DNA of 64,000 nucleotides. Origin: Clostridiales bacterium (GTDB lineage Bacteria; Bacillota; Clostridia; Oscillospirales; Acutalibacteraceae). The notes under the pieces were generated by a model. That model had not been told where the DNA came from and searched no databases. It saw only the letters and a list, made by a program, of their open reading frames with translations. Shown here in pieces: positions 51,965-59,982 of this stretch (its first letter is position 1; each line of letters starts with the position of its first letter). Location of the stretch: assembly GCA_019415945.1 (NCBI GenBank), contig DXYF01000028.1, positions 1-64,000 of the forward strand. Reading direction: 5' to 3'. The translations under genes and the position numbers were made by a program.

Positions 51965-52190
51965 AGATTTGTGATAAGGACACGGTATGTGAATTTCCAT
52001 TTTCAGAGAGCGAATTGTGTGCTGAAAAATTCGTATTTGGTATCGCATACTACCGCCTTTGAGACTGCACAGGAAATGGTGCGGCGTTTTACCGCGTTAA
52101 GGTGTGTTGAGGGTATTTTACCGAAGTTGGGTGGAACCACGAGTATATTCGTCCCAATATTCCGAATGGAATATTGGGACTTTTAATTTT
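51965..52190 (+). promoter_or_regulatory. T-box riboswitch (threonine) upstream of thrS
   Basis: The leader senses uncharged tRNA-Thr and blocks termination. The T-box sequence TGGAACCACG is at 52132-52141. Stem I is closed by AAGG/CCTT and GTATG/CATAC, which frame a specifier loop TACCG holding codon ACC (52052-52054). The AGAGAGCG stretch of stem I is near 52015. The terminator is a 13-bp stem (52151-52163 with 52168-52180) followed by TTTTAATTTTT. Confidence 0.93.
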
Positions 52191-52236
52191 TAACCAAATA
52201 GCAATAATAATTTTATTGGAGATAAGGAGAATAGAA

Positions 52237-54180
52237 ATGATTAATGTTGAATTAAAAGGCGGGGTCGTTAAAGAATTTAACGATAATATTTCACCTGCTG
52301 AAATTGCAAAATCTATCGGTGCAGGTCTTTACAAGTCGGTTTGCTGTGCCAAGGTAAACGGACAGGTTTGTGATTTGCGTACACCTCTCAAAGAAGATTG
52401 CAAGGTTGAGCTTCTTACTTTTGATGACGCTGAAGGCAAAAAAGCATTTTGGCATACAGCTTCTCATATTCTGGCTCAAGCGGTAAAAAGATTGTATCCA
52501 AACGCAAAATGTGCTATCGGTCCGGCTATCGACAGCGGTTTTTATTATGATTTTGATGTTGAGAAGCCGTTTTCCTCTGAGGATTTGGAAAAAATCAAGG
52601 CTGAGATGAAAAAAATTGTTAAGTCGGGGATTGATATTGAACGTTTTGAGCTTCCTGCTGACAAAGCTGTTGAAATGCTTGAGGGTATGGACGAACCGTA
52701 CAAGGTTGAACTTGTAAAAGAGCATGCAGATAAGGGCGAAAATATCAGTTTTTACAAGCAGGATGACTTTACCGACCTTTGTGCGGGTCCGCATCTTATG
52801 AATGTATCTGTTGTAAAGGCGATTGAGCTTACAAGCTGCACGGGTGCATACTGGAGAGGTGATGCAAATAACGCTCAGATGTGCCGTGTTTACGGTGTAG
52901 CGTTCCCCAAAGCATCAATGCTTGAGGAGCATTTAAAAATGCTTGAAGAGGCAAAGAGCCGTGACCACAATAAAATCGGTAGAGAGCTCGGATTTTTTAC
53001 AACATCGGATTTGATAGGTCAGGGATTGCCTATTCTTTTGCCGAAAGGAGCAAGAGTTCTTCTGCTTTTACAGCGTTTTGTTGAGGATGAGGAGCAAAAG
53101 AGGGGCTGGCAGCTTACAAAAACTCCTTATATGGCAAAGAGTGACCTTTATAAAATAAGCGGTCACTGGGATCATTATCAGGACGGTATGTTTGTGCTGG
53201 GCGATCCCGAAAAGGATGATGAAGTGTTTGCACTTCGTCCTATGACTTGTCCGTTCCAGTATCAGGTATATCTTAACCGTCAGCGTTCATACCGTGATCT
53301 TCCTCTGCGTTATAACGAAACCTCAACTCTTTTCCGTAATGAGGCAAGCGGTGAAATGCACGGACTTATCAGAGTAAGACAGTTTACGCTTTCGGAGGGT
53401 CATTTGATGTGTACACCCGAACAGCTTGAGAGTGAGTTTAAAAGCTGTCTTGAGCTTGCTATATATATGCTTAAAACACTCGGTCTTTATGATGATGTTT
53501 CATACAGATTTTCAAAATGGGATCCTAACAACACGGAAAAATATATAGGAACCGCAGAACAATGGGACGAAGCTCAAAATATGATGCAGAAAATACTTGA
53601 GCATCTTGAAATTCCGTATGTTGAGGGCATTGGCGAAGCCGCCTTTTACGGTCCCAAGCTTGATATTCAGATTAAGAATGTTTACGGAAAAGAAGATACA
53701 CTTATTACAATACAGATTGATCAGATGCTTGCCGAAAAATTCGGTATGGAGTATGTTGACAGGGACGGCGTAAAGAAGATCCCATGCATTATTCACAGAA
53801 GCTCTATCGGATGCTACGAAAGAACACTTGCACTTCTTATTGAAAAGTATGCAGGAGCGTTCCCGATGTGGCTTGCACCTGTTCAGGTTAAATTGCTTCC
53901 TGTTGCAGACAGACATCTTGATTATGTTTATGAGATTAAAAAAGCTCTTGAAGAAAAAGGCATGAGAGTTGAAGTTGACGGCAGAAGCGAAAAAATCGGA
54001 TATAAAATCCGTGAAGCACAGCTTGAAAAGGTTCCGTATATGTTTATTATCGGAGATAAAGATATTGAAGCACAAACTGTTTCGGTTCGTCACAGAAAGA
54101 ACGGCGATCTCGGAGCAATGAAGCTTGAAGATTTTATTGAAAATGCTGTTGAAGAGATTAATTCCAAGACTATTAAGTAA
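52237..54180 (+). CDS. thrS: Threonine--tRNA ligase
   Basis: ThrRS charges tRNA-Thr. The 647-residue enzyme has an N-terminal TGS domain, an editing/SAD domain with HTASHILAQAVKRLYP and CAGPH, the class II core with FVLRPMTCP-like FALRPMTCPFQYQ, and a C-terminal anticodon domain (VQVKLLPVADRHLDYV). ATG 52237 follows AAGGAG; longer readings run into the T-box terminator. Regulation by the upstream T-box is clear. Confidence 0.97.
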   Translation: MINVELKGGVVKEFNDNISPAEIAKSIGAGLYKSVCCAKVNGQVCDLRTPLKEDCKVELLTFDDAEGKKAFWHTASHILAQAVKRLYPNAKCAIGPAIDSGFYYDFDVEKPFSSEDLEKIKAEMKKIVKSGIDIERFELPADKAVEMLEGMDEPYKVELVKEHADKGENISFYKQDDFTDLCAGPHLMNVSVVKAIELTSCTGAYWRGDANNAQMCRVYGVAFPKASMLEEHLKMLEEAKSRDHNKIGRELGFFTTSDLIGQGLPILLPKGARVLLLLQRFVEDEEQKRGWQLTKTPYMAKSDLYKISGHWDHYQDGMFVLGDPEKDDEVFALRPMTCPFQYQVYLNRQRSYRDLPLRYNETSTLFRNEASGEMHGLIRVRQFTLSEGHLMCTPEQLESEFKSCLELAIYMLKTLGLYDDVSYRFSKWDPNNTEKYIGTAEQWDEAQNMMQKILEHLEIPYVEGIGEAAFYGPKLDIQIKNVYGKEDTLITIQIDQMLAEKFGMEYVDRDGVKKIPCIIHRSSIGCYERTLALLIEKYAGAFPMWLAPVQVKLLPVADRHLDYVYEIKKALEEKGMRVEVDGRSEKIGYKIREAQLEKVPYMFIIGDKDIEAQTVSVRHRKNGDLGAMKLEDFIENAVEEINSKTIK

Positions 54181-54194
54181 AAAGCAGGTGAAAT

Positions 54195-54992
54195 ATGTCC
54201 TACGGATCCACACCGTATGATAAAAAACGCTATAAGGAATCAAAACGCCGCCGAAAACAGGCGATGATAGCTGAGCAAACAGGCAGAATATTACCTTTTT
54301 CAACTGTAAGACGAAGGGTTATAATTTCTGTTTGTTTAGCTGCGGCGGCATTGTGTATTATCACAGGCGTTTATCTTGTGTACCTAAACGTAGGCGGCGA
54401 TCATTCATCCGTTAATGATTCAAACAATGCAAGCATTTCAAATTCAGATGAGCTGCTGACGGTTGTAAATACAGCCAATATGCTTGAAGAAGATTATGTT
54501 CCCGAACTTGAAAATTTCGGAGATTATAAAGTCAATGCACTTGCAAAGTCGGATCTTGAACTTTTTATGAAAGAAGCATCCGACAGTAATGTTGAGCTTA
54601 AAATCAATTCTGCTTATATTTCTTATCAAGAACAGCAAGAACTCTACAACAAAACTTTATCGCAGTTTTTGTCAAATCCGGATTATACGGAGGTTAGGGC
54701 CGCGGCAGCAGCTCAAAAAATTGTTCCTAAAGCAGGGTGCAGCGAGGCACAGACAGGGTTGCTTGTGGAGTTTGATATTTCGGACGATAAAACCGATGCA
54801 TTTATCCAAAGAAACTGTATAAATTACGGTTTTGTTCAGAGGTATCCGAAAGATAAGGAAGATATTACAAAAATGGACGAGAACAAAGCACTGTATAGAT
54901 ATGTAGGTGTGGACAATGCAAAAAAAATGCGTGCATATAATATGTGCCTTGAAGAATACTCGGAATATATGCTTCTGCAAAAAAATCAATAA
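54195..54992 (+). CDS. Membrane-anchored VanY-like (M15B) protein lacking the metal site
   Basis: A 265-residue protein with a basic cytoplasmic start, one membrane segment (about 41-66), and an extracellular part with the layout of D,D-carboxypeptidase VanY: NSAYISYQEQQELYN, then GCSEAQTGLLVEFDI, then YGFVQRYPKDKEDIT and YRYVGVDNAKKM. In active VanY the middle motif is S-x-H-Q-x-G-x-A-x-D and the end is E-P-W-H-x-R-Y. Here the zinc His is Ala, the Asp is Glu, and the E-P-W-H is replaced by ENKAL. It is probably a binding protein rather than an enzyme. It lies 14 bases after thrS. Confidence 0.7.
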   Translation: MSYGSTPYDKKRYKESKRRRKQAMIAEQTGRILPFSTVRRRVIISVCLAAAALCIITGVYLVYLNVGGDHSSVNDSNNASISNSDELLTVVNTANMLEEDYVPELENFGDYKVNALAKSDLELFMKEASDSNVELKINSAYISYQEQQELYNKTLSQFLSNPDYTEVRAAAAAQKIVPKAGCSEAQTGLLVEFDISDDKTDAFIQRNCINYGFVQRYPKDKEDITKMDENKALYRYVGVDNAKKMRAYNMCLEEYSEYMLLQKNQ

Positions 54993-55008
54993 TAAATTAA
55001 AAAAATAC

Positions 55009-55037
55009 TTGCAATTTGTAAACAGATGTAGTATAAT
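55009..55037 (+). promoter_or_regulatory. Promoter of rpmE
   Basis: TTGCAA (55009-55014), 17 bp, TATAAT (55032-55037). Confidence 0.8.
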
Positions 55038-55075
55038 TACCCTGTTAATCGTGCAAAGATAGGTAGGTGAAAATG

Positions 55076-55279
55076 ATGAAAGAGAATATCCATCCTAAGT
55101 ATGAGCAGACAACAATTACTTGTGCTTGCGGTAATGTTATTGAAACAGGTTCAACTAAGAGTGATATCCGTGTTGAAGTTTGTTCAAAATGTCACCCCTT
55201 CTTTACAGGAAAGCAGAAATTAGTTGATACAGGCGGACGCGTTGACAGATTCAAAAAGCGTTTTGGCATGGATAAATAA
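55076..55279 (+). CDS. rpmE: 50S ribosomal protein L31
   Basis: A 67-residue protein of the zinc-containing L31 class: TCACGNVIETGSTK and CSKCHPFFTGKQKLVDTGGR give the C-x-C and C-x-x-C-H ligands. Adjacent ATGs at 55073 and 55076 both fit the AGGTAGG site; the second has better spacing. It is followed by a terminator and then yigZ. Confidence 0.95.
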   Translation: MKENIHPKYEQTTITCACGNVIETGSTKSDIRVEVCSKCHPFFTGKQKLVDTGGRVDRFKKRFGMDK

Positions 55280-55294
55280 TTTTTTGTAATTGTT

Positions 55295-55325
55295 AAGACG
55301 GCACTGCGGTGTCGTCTTATTTGCT
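55295..55325 (+). terminator. Terminator of rpmE
   Basis: A 10-bp stem (55295-55304 with 55309-55318, one G-U) followed by ATTTGCTTT; the tail is weak, so read-through to yigZ is possible. Confidence 0.65.
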
Positions 55326-55351
55326 TTAATGCAGTTATACAGGGGTATTTT

Positions 55352-55987
55352 ATGTCAAAGGATTACAAGACTGTGCAAAATGAGGCACACGATGTTTTTG
55401 TTGAAAAACGCTCCAAGTTTATTGGATATTGCAAGCCGGTTACAACGGAACAGGAAGCTGTTGATTTTATAAATTCCAAACGAAGTGAGCACTGGGATGC
55501 GACGCATAATGTATTTGCCTATTCTCTCAGGGAGGGAAATATCAAAAGATACAGCGATGACGGAGAGCCGTCCGGTACTGCCGGTATGCCCGTGCTTGAG
55601 GTAATAACTAAAAATGATATATACGATGTATGTATAGTAGTAACCCGTTACTTCGGCGGCGTGCTTTTGGGTACGGGTGGACTTGTTCGTGCATACTCTC
55701 ACGGTGCTAAGCTTGCACTTGAAGCGGGTAAGGTTATTTTGATGCAGAGCTGTCTTATGTGTGATGTAAAGTGCACCTACAACCAATACGGCAAGGTTTC
55801 GTCACTGATTATGGAAATCGGTGCTGAAATTGACGATACGATTTATGAAGCGGATGTCGAAATAAAATTCCACATTAAACCCGAACTGCTTGATAAGCTT
55901 AATAAGCAGTTTGCAGACGCGACATCGGGGGAGGTTGAGGCTAAGTCCGTTTGCGAAAAATATTTTACATCTTATATCGAAAAATAG
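55352..55987 (+). CDS. YigZ/IMPACT-family protein
   Basis: A 211-residue protein with the UPF0029 N-terminal domain (SKFIGYCKPVTTEQEAVDFI, HNVFAYSLREGNIKRYSDDGEPSGTAGMP, RYFGGVLLGTGGLVRAYSHGAK) and the C-terminal DUF1949 ferredoxin-like domain. The family binds ribosomes or nucleic acids in some members, but the bacterial role is not settled. Confidence 0.9.
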   Translation: MSKDYKTVQNEAHDVFVEKRSKFIGYCKPVTTEQEAVDFINSKRSEHWDATHNVFAYSLREGNIKRYSDDGEPSGTAGMPVLEVITKNDIYDVCIVVTRYFGGVLLGTGGLVRAYSHGAKLALEAGKVILMQSCLMCDVKCTYNQYGKVSSLIMEIGAEIDDTIYEADVEIKFHIKPELLDKLNKQFADATSGEVEAKSVCEKYFTSYIEK

Positions 55988-56024
55988 TTTTGATTTTAAG
56001 TTATGCGAAATCAGGAAAAAATTG

Positions 56025-56053
56025 TTGACAATGTATATTCTTTGTGTTATAGT
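56025..56053 (+). promoter_or_regulatory. Promoter of rplU-prp-rpmA
   Basis: TTGACA (56025-56030), 17 bp, TATAGT (56048-56053). Confidence 0.85.
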
Positions 56054-56057
56054 ATAT

Positions 56058-56134
56058 AAGCCGCATATTGTGGGTTGCAAGTGATTTTACATCCACCCAC
56101 GCATAGCGAGTCTAATGTAAAGGATGGTACTGAA
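56058..56134 (+). promoter_or_regulatory. Ribosomal protein L21 leader (candidate)
   Basis: The rplU 5' UTR folds with GTGGGT pairing to ACCCAC (around 56070 and 56096) and a short downstream stem near the ribosome-binding site AAAGGATGG. Its place fits the L21 leader known in Firmicutes, where L21 is thought to bind its own mRNA. Confidence 0.55.
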
Positions 56135-56443
56135 ATGTACGCAGTTATTCAAACAGGCGGCAAGCAGTACAAGGTAACTACTGACGAAGTTATTTTTGTA
56201 GAGAAGCTTGACGCTCAGGCAGAAGAAACAGTAACATTTGATGTTGTAGCTGTTTCAACAGATGACGGCCTTAAGGTTGGAACACCGTTTGTTGAGGGAG
56301 CTAAGGTTACTGCACAGGTTTTAAAGAATGGTAAGGGCAAGAAAATCAGAGTTGCTACTTACAAGCCCAAAAAAGGCGAGAAGAGAACAATGGGTCACAG
56401 ACAGCCTTACACACAGGTTAAGATCACAGCTATCGAAGCCTGA
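56135..56443 (+). CDS. rplU: 50S ribosomal protein L21
   Basis: A 102-residue protein: MYAVIQTGGKQYKVTTDEV at the start and YKPKKGEKRTMGHRQPYTQVKI at the end are typical. ATG 56135 follows AAAGGATGG. A longer reading from 56075 lies in the leader. First gene of the conserved Firmicutes set rplU-prp-rpmA. Confidence 0.97.
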   Translation: MYAVIQTGGKQYKVTTDEVIFVEKLDAQAEETVTFDVVAVSTDDGLKVGTPFVEGAKVTAQVLKNGKGKKIRVATYKPKKGEKRTMGHRQPYTQVKITAIEA

Positions 56444-56445
56444 GT

Positions 56446-56763
56446 ATGATTAAGGTAACTTTTAATTGTTCGGATGATTTAATTTGCGGTTTTGAAATTT
56501 CAGGTCATTCGGGATATTCCGTTGATGGCAGCGATATTGTTTGTGCGGCTGTAAGCTCTGCTGCATATATGACTGCAAACACAATTACCGAAGTTTTGCG
56601 TATTGACGCAGATGTTACCGAAAATGACGGATTTATGAGCTTAAATCTGTCAAAGGATGAAGCAGTTTTATCGTCTGTTGTTTTAAACGGTTTAAGGCTT
56701 CATTTGACTGCTCTTTCGGAGCAATTTTCAGATTATATTAAACTTAAAATTTCGGAGGTGTAA
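56446..56763 (+). CDS. prp: Ribosomal-processing cysteine protease Prp
   Basis: Prp removes the N-terminal extension of L27, which is needed for ribosome function in Firmicutes. The 105-residue protein has the catalytic His in EISGHSGYS and Cys in DIVCAAVSSAA. Its substrate, the next gene, carries the expected extension. It starts 2 bases after rplU. Confidence 0.94.
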   Translation: MIKVTFNCSDDLICGFEISGHSGYSVDGSDIVCAAVSSAAYMTANTITEVLRIDADVTENDGFMSLNLSKDEAVLSSVVLNGLRLHLTALSEQFSDYIKLKISEV

Positions 56764-56767
56764 GGTA

Positions 56768-57052
56768 ATGCTTAAAATAAACATTCAGTTATTCGCTCAC
56801 AAAAAAGGTATGGGTTCTACAAAGAACGGTCGTGACAGTGAGTCAAAGCGTCTCGGCGTTAAGCGTGCTGACGGTCAGAAGGTTCTTGCAGGCAACATCC
56901 TTGTAAAGCAGAGAGGCACACATATTCATCCCGGTGAAAATGTAGGCATCGGCTCTGACGACACACTGTTTGCAAAGATCAACGGTGTAGTTAGATTTGA
57001 GCGTGTTGGCAAAGACAGAAAGCGTGCAAGCGTTTACCCTGTTGAGCAGTAA
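56768..57052 (+). CDS. rpmA: 50S ribosomal protein L27 (with Prp-cleaved extension)
   Basis: A 94-residue protein. The first residues MLKINIQLFAHKKG match the Firmicutes L27 extension that Prp cuts after Phe9, leaving mature AHKKGMGSTKNGRDS. The rest is complete. A GGAGGTG site precedes the start inside the prp end. Confidence 0.97.
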   Translation: MLKINIQLFAHKKGMGSTKNGRDSESKRLGVKRADGQKVLAGNILVKQRGTHIHPGENVGIGSDDTLFAKINGVVRFERVGKDRKRASVYPVEQ

Positions 57053-57066
57053 GCATAAATCATTTG

Positions 57067-57092
57067 AGGGTGGATTTTATCCACCCTTTTTG
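57067..57092 (+). terminator. Terminator of rplU-prp-rpmA
   Basis: Stem GGGTGGAT/ATCCACCC (57068-57075 with 57079-57086) and TTTTTG. Confidence 0.9.
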
Positions 57093-57132
57093 TTTATACT
57101 ATAAATAACACAAAACTTTTGGAGTGCTTATT

Positions 57133-58404
57133 ATGTTTGTAGATAAGGCTAAAATAAAAATAAAAGCAGGTGACGGCGGTGACGGTGCAGTTTCTTTTCA
57201 CAGAGAAAAATATGTTGCAGCAGGCGGTCCCGACGGCGGTGACGGAGGCAGAGGCGGAAATGTAGTGTTTATGGCAGATTCTAACCTTTCAACGCTTGCT
57301 GACTTTAGATATAAGAGAAAATATGTTGCCCCAAAGGGCGAAAACGGCAGAGGCGGAAAGTGTAAGGGAAAAAACGCTGATGATTTAATAATCCGCGTAC
57401 CCGTAGGAACGGTTGTAAAAGAAGAAAGCACAGGCAGAATTTTAGCCGATGTTTCGGGCAAGGAACCGTATATCGTTGCGAGAGGCGGAAAAGGCGGCTG
57501 GGGAAATCCTCATTTTGCTACTCCCGTAAGACAGGTGCCGAGATTTGCAAAGCCCGGACTTCCGGGAGAAGAATTTGATGTAGTGCTTGAGCTTAAACTG
57601 CTTGCCGATGTAGGCTTAGTGGGATATCCCAATGTCGGTAAAAGCACGCTTGTATCTGTTGTTTCACAGGCGAAGCCTGAAATCGGCAATTATCATTTTA
57701 CTACGATAACTCCTGTTCTGGGCGTTGTGTCAATGGGGGAAGGAAGTTCTTTTGTAATTGCCGATATTCCGGGACTTATTGAGGGAGCCTGGCAGGGCGT
57801 AGGACTTGGACATCAGTTTTTGCGTCATGTGGAAAGATGCAGAATGCTTGTGCATATTGTTGATGTGTCGGGCAGCGAGGGCAGAAATCCTATAGAGGAT
57901 TTTGAAACCATAAATTCTGAGCTTGAAAAATTCAATCCTGAGCTTGCAAAAAGACCTATGATTGTTGCAGGAAACAAGTGTGATATGGCGACCGATGAGC
58001 AGATTGAGGAATTTAAAACTTATGTCGAGTCAAAAAGGTATGACTTTTTCCCGATTATGGCTGCAATCCGATATGATGTTGACCCGATGCTCAAAAAAAT
58101 ACAGGAAATGCTTTCAAAATTACCTCCGATTATTCAGTACGAGGCAGAACCTGCTCCTGTAGTAGGAGTTGAGGATTTTGACGACCACAGCGTTACAATT
58201 AAAAATGTAAACGGAATTTATACGGTAGAAGCCGATTGGCTGCTTCAGGTGATGAAAGGAATTAATTTTGACGATTATGAAAGTCTTAATTATTTTCAAA
58301 AGGTTCTTATTAACGGCGGCGTGATTGAAGCTTTGCGTAATAAGGGCTGCGATGACGGTGACACCGTATCCATTTATGATGTTGAATTTGACTTTATGGA
58401 TTAA
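57133..58404 (+). CDS. obg: Ribosome-assembly GTPase Obg
   Basis: Obg is an essential GTPase for 50S assembly and stress response, including sporulation in Bacillus. The 423-residue protein has the glycine-rich Obg fold (GDGGDGAVSFHREK, PDGGDGGRGGNV), the G domain (GYPNVGKSTL, DIPGLIEGA, NKCDM) and a C-terminal OCT domain. ATG 57133 follows GGAG at 8 bases. The familiar neighbours rplU-prp-rpmA are just upstream. Confidence 0.96.
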   Translation: MFVDKAKIKIKAGDGGDGAVSFHREKYVAAGGPDGGDGGRGGNVVFMADSNLSTLADFRYKRKYVAPKGENGRGGKCKGKNADDLIIRVPVGTVVKEESTGRILADVSGKEPYIVARGGKGGWGNPHFATPVRQVPRFAKPGLPGEEFDVVLELKLLADVGLVGYPNVGKSTLVSVVSQAKPEIGNYHFTTITPVLGVVSMGEGSSFVIADIPGLIEGAWQGVGLGHQFLRHVERCRMLVHIVDVSGSEGRNPIEDFETINSELEKFNPELAKRPMIVAGNKCDMATDEQIEEFKTYVESKRYDFFPIMAAIRYDVDPMLKKIQEMLSKLPPIIQYEAEPAPVVGVEDFDDHSVTIKNVNGIYTVEADWLLQVMKGINFDDYESLNYFQKVLINGGVIEALRNKGCDDGDTVSIYDVEFDFMD

Positions 58405-58430
58405 TTTATTTTGAATAAACGGTAAACGAT

Positions 58431-58841
58431 ATGGAAAATATAGCAGTAAAGCATACAAAAGTTGATGAAATTTCGCCGCTTACTCTTGCTTTTGTGGGAG
58501 ACGGCGTATATGATTTGCTTGTGAGGGAGTACCTTGTAAACAACGCAAATCGTCCTGTAGGAATGCTCAATAAGTTAAAAGTGTCGCTTGTAAATTGCAA
58601 GAGCCAGGCAAAGTTTGCAATGCATATAATGCCAAGCCTTACGGACAGAGAGCTTTCGGTTTATAAGCGAGGCAGAAATGCCGCACCTAAATGCACGCCA
58701 AAAAACAGCAGTGTTGCCGATTATCACAGTGCAACAGGTCTGGAGGCGTTGTTTGGTTATCTTTATTTAAGCGGTGAAAGCGACAGAATAAAGGAGCTTT
58801 TCGGTTTAATCTTACATATTTCTGAATTAGAAGTGATATAA
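58431..58841 (+). CDS. mrnC: Mini-ribonuclease 3
   Basis: Mini-III matures 23S rRNA. The 136-residue protein is an RNase III catalytic domain without a double-strand RNA-binding domain: TLAFVGDGVYDLLVREYL holds the acidic site, and SVADYHSATGLEALFGYLYL the second. The start is ATG 58431, and the stop overlaps the next start by 1 base. Confidence 0.93.
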   Translation: MENIAVKHTKVDEISPLTLAFVGDGVYDLLVREYLVNNANRPVGMLNKLKVSLVNCKSQAKFAMHIMPSLTDRELSVYKRGRNAAPKCTPKNSSVADYHSATGLEALFGYLYLSGESDRIKELFGLILHISELEVI

Positions 58842-59734
58842 TGGATAAATTAAGATTTAAAAGACCTTCATATAACAATGTAAAAACTGCTCTTGCCGAT
58901 TATATTATAATTGTAATGGGTGCAGTGTCATATGCTTTGTCAGTCGTGATTTTCACTGCACCGAACAACATTGCCCCCGGCGGTCTCACGGGTATAGCGA
59001 CAATGCTTAATTATATGTTTGCTCTGCCGATAGGAACGCTTGTGTTCGTTATGAATATTCCTCTTTTTGTGTGGGGGGCATTGGAAAACGGTATCGGATT
59101 CTTGTCCAAAACAATAGTCGGCACAGCTTTGGTGTCTATAGCTATTGATGTTTTGACGCTTTTTATGCCTGTTTACTCAGGCGATACCATTCTTGCCGCC
59201 TTATTCGGCGGAATATTAAACGGACTGGGACTCGGTTTAATATTTTACCGCGGAGGCTCAACGGGCGGAGCCGATATAATTGCTCTCAATATTCACAAGC
59301 GTGTGCCGTATATTTCCACGGGAACTATTATTCTTATTGTAGATATTATTACGCTTATTATGGTATATTTTGTATATGACAGTATTGAAAGCGTGTTATA
59401 TGCTGTTGTTGCAATTTTCGTAAGCATCAAGGTGATTGATACCGTGACATACGGTACATCTCGTGATAACGGAAAGCTGATGTTTATAATTACAAAAATG
59501 CATAAATCGGTAAGTGACGCAATTATAAACGACCTTGAAAGGGGTGTTACACTCCTTGACGGTGAGGGAGCATACAGCGGCGAAAAAAAGCGAGTGATTA
59601 TGTGTGCTGTTCGCCCTCAGCAGGTTTTCAGAATACAAAATAAGATTAAATCCATTGATGAAAACGCTTTTATAATTGTAACAACTGCGGGTACTATCAG
59701 AGGAAAAGGGTTTGTAAAAAAACAGGGAGAATAA
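58841..59734 (+). CDS. YitT-family membrane protein
   Basis: A 297-residue protein with five to six membrane segments (about 15-175; NNIAPGGLTGIATMLNYMF and FYRGGSTGGADIIAL are family motifs) and a C-terminal cytoplasmic DUF2179 domain (KLMFIITKMHKSVSDAI, VITLLDGEGAYSG-like). The function of the family is unknown. It is coupled to mrnC by a 1-base overlap. Confidence 0.9.
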   Translation: MDKLRFKRPSYNNVKTALADYIIIVMGAVSYALSVVIFTAPNNIAPGGLTGIATMLNYMFALPIGTLVFVMNIPLFVWGALENGIGFLSKTIVGTALVSIAIDVLTLFMPVYSGDTILAALFGGILNGLGLGLIFYRGGSTGGADIIALNIHKRVPYISTGTIILIVDIITLIMVYFVYDSIESVLYAVVAIFVSIKVIDTVTYGTSRDNGKLMFIITKMHKSVSDAIINDLERGVTLLDGEGAYSGEKKRVIMCAVRPQQVFRIQNKIKSIDENAFIIVTTAGTIRGKGFVKKQGE

Positions 59735-59759
59735 ATTATAATTTAATATACTTTTGTTT

Positions 59760-59793
59760 AAGACTGTTTTGTTTTAGAAACAGTCTTATTTAT
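59760..59793 (+). terminator. Terminator after yitT
   Basis: A 10-bp stem AAGACTGTTT/AAACAGTCTT (59760-59769 with 59778-59787) and ATTTATTG. Confidence 0.82.
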
Positions 59794-59900
59794 TGTTATA
59801 TTGTTTTACTGAAATTGCGAAAAAAATAACTTGCTCTGATAATTTTAATAATTTAAGTGAGTCAAATAATTAATAATTGTGTATAATAGGTAAAAAGTAT

Positions 59901-59928
59901 TTGAATTTGTAAGATAATATGTTATAAT
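59901..59928 (+). promoter_or_regulatory. Promoter of the amylase gene
   Basis: TTGAAT (59901-59906), 16 bp, TATAAT (59923-59928). Confidence 0.75.
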
Positions 59929-59982
59929 ACTGTGTGATATATTCGTATATCTTATTTAGAATTTTGAAAGACGGTGATTAAT

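Noticed and set aside
51929..52186. An 85-codon ORF before thrS
   Set aside because: It lies entirely within the T-box leader and has no start signals.
53512..54303. A 263-codon minus-strand ORF
   Set aside because: Antisense shadow of thrS; Phe/Asn/Lys-biased composition and no ribosome-binding site.
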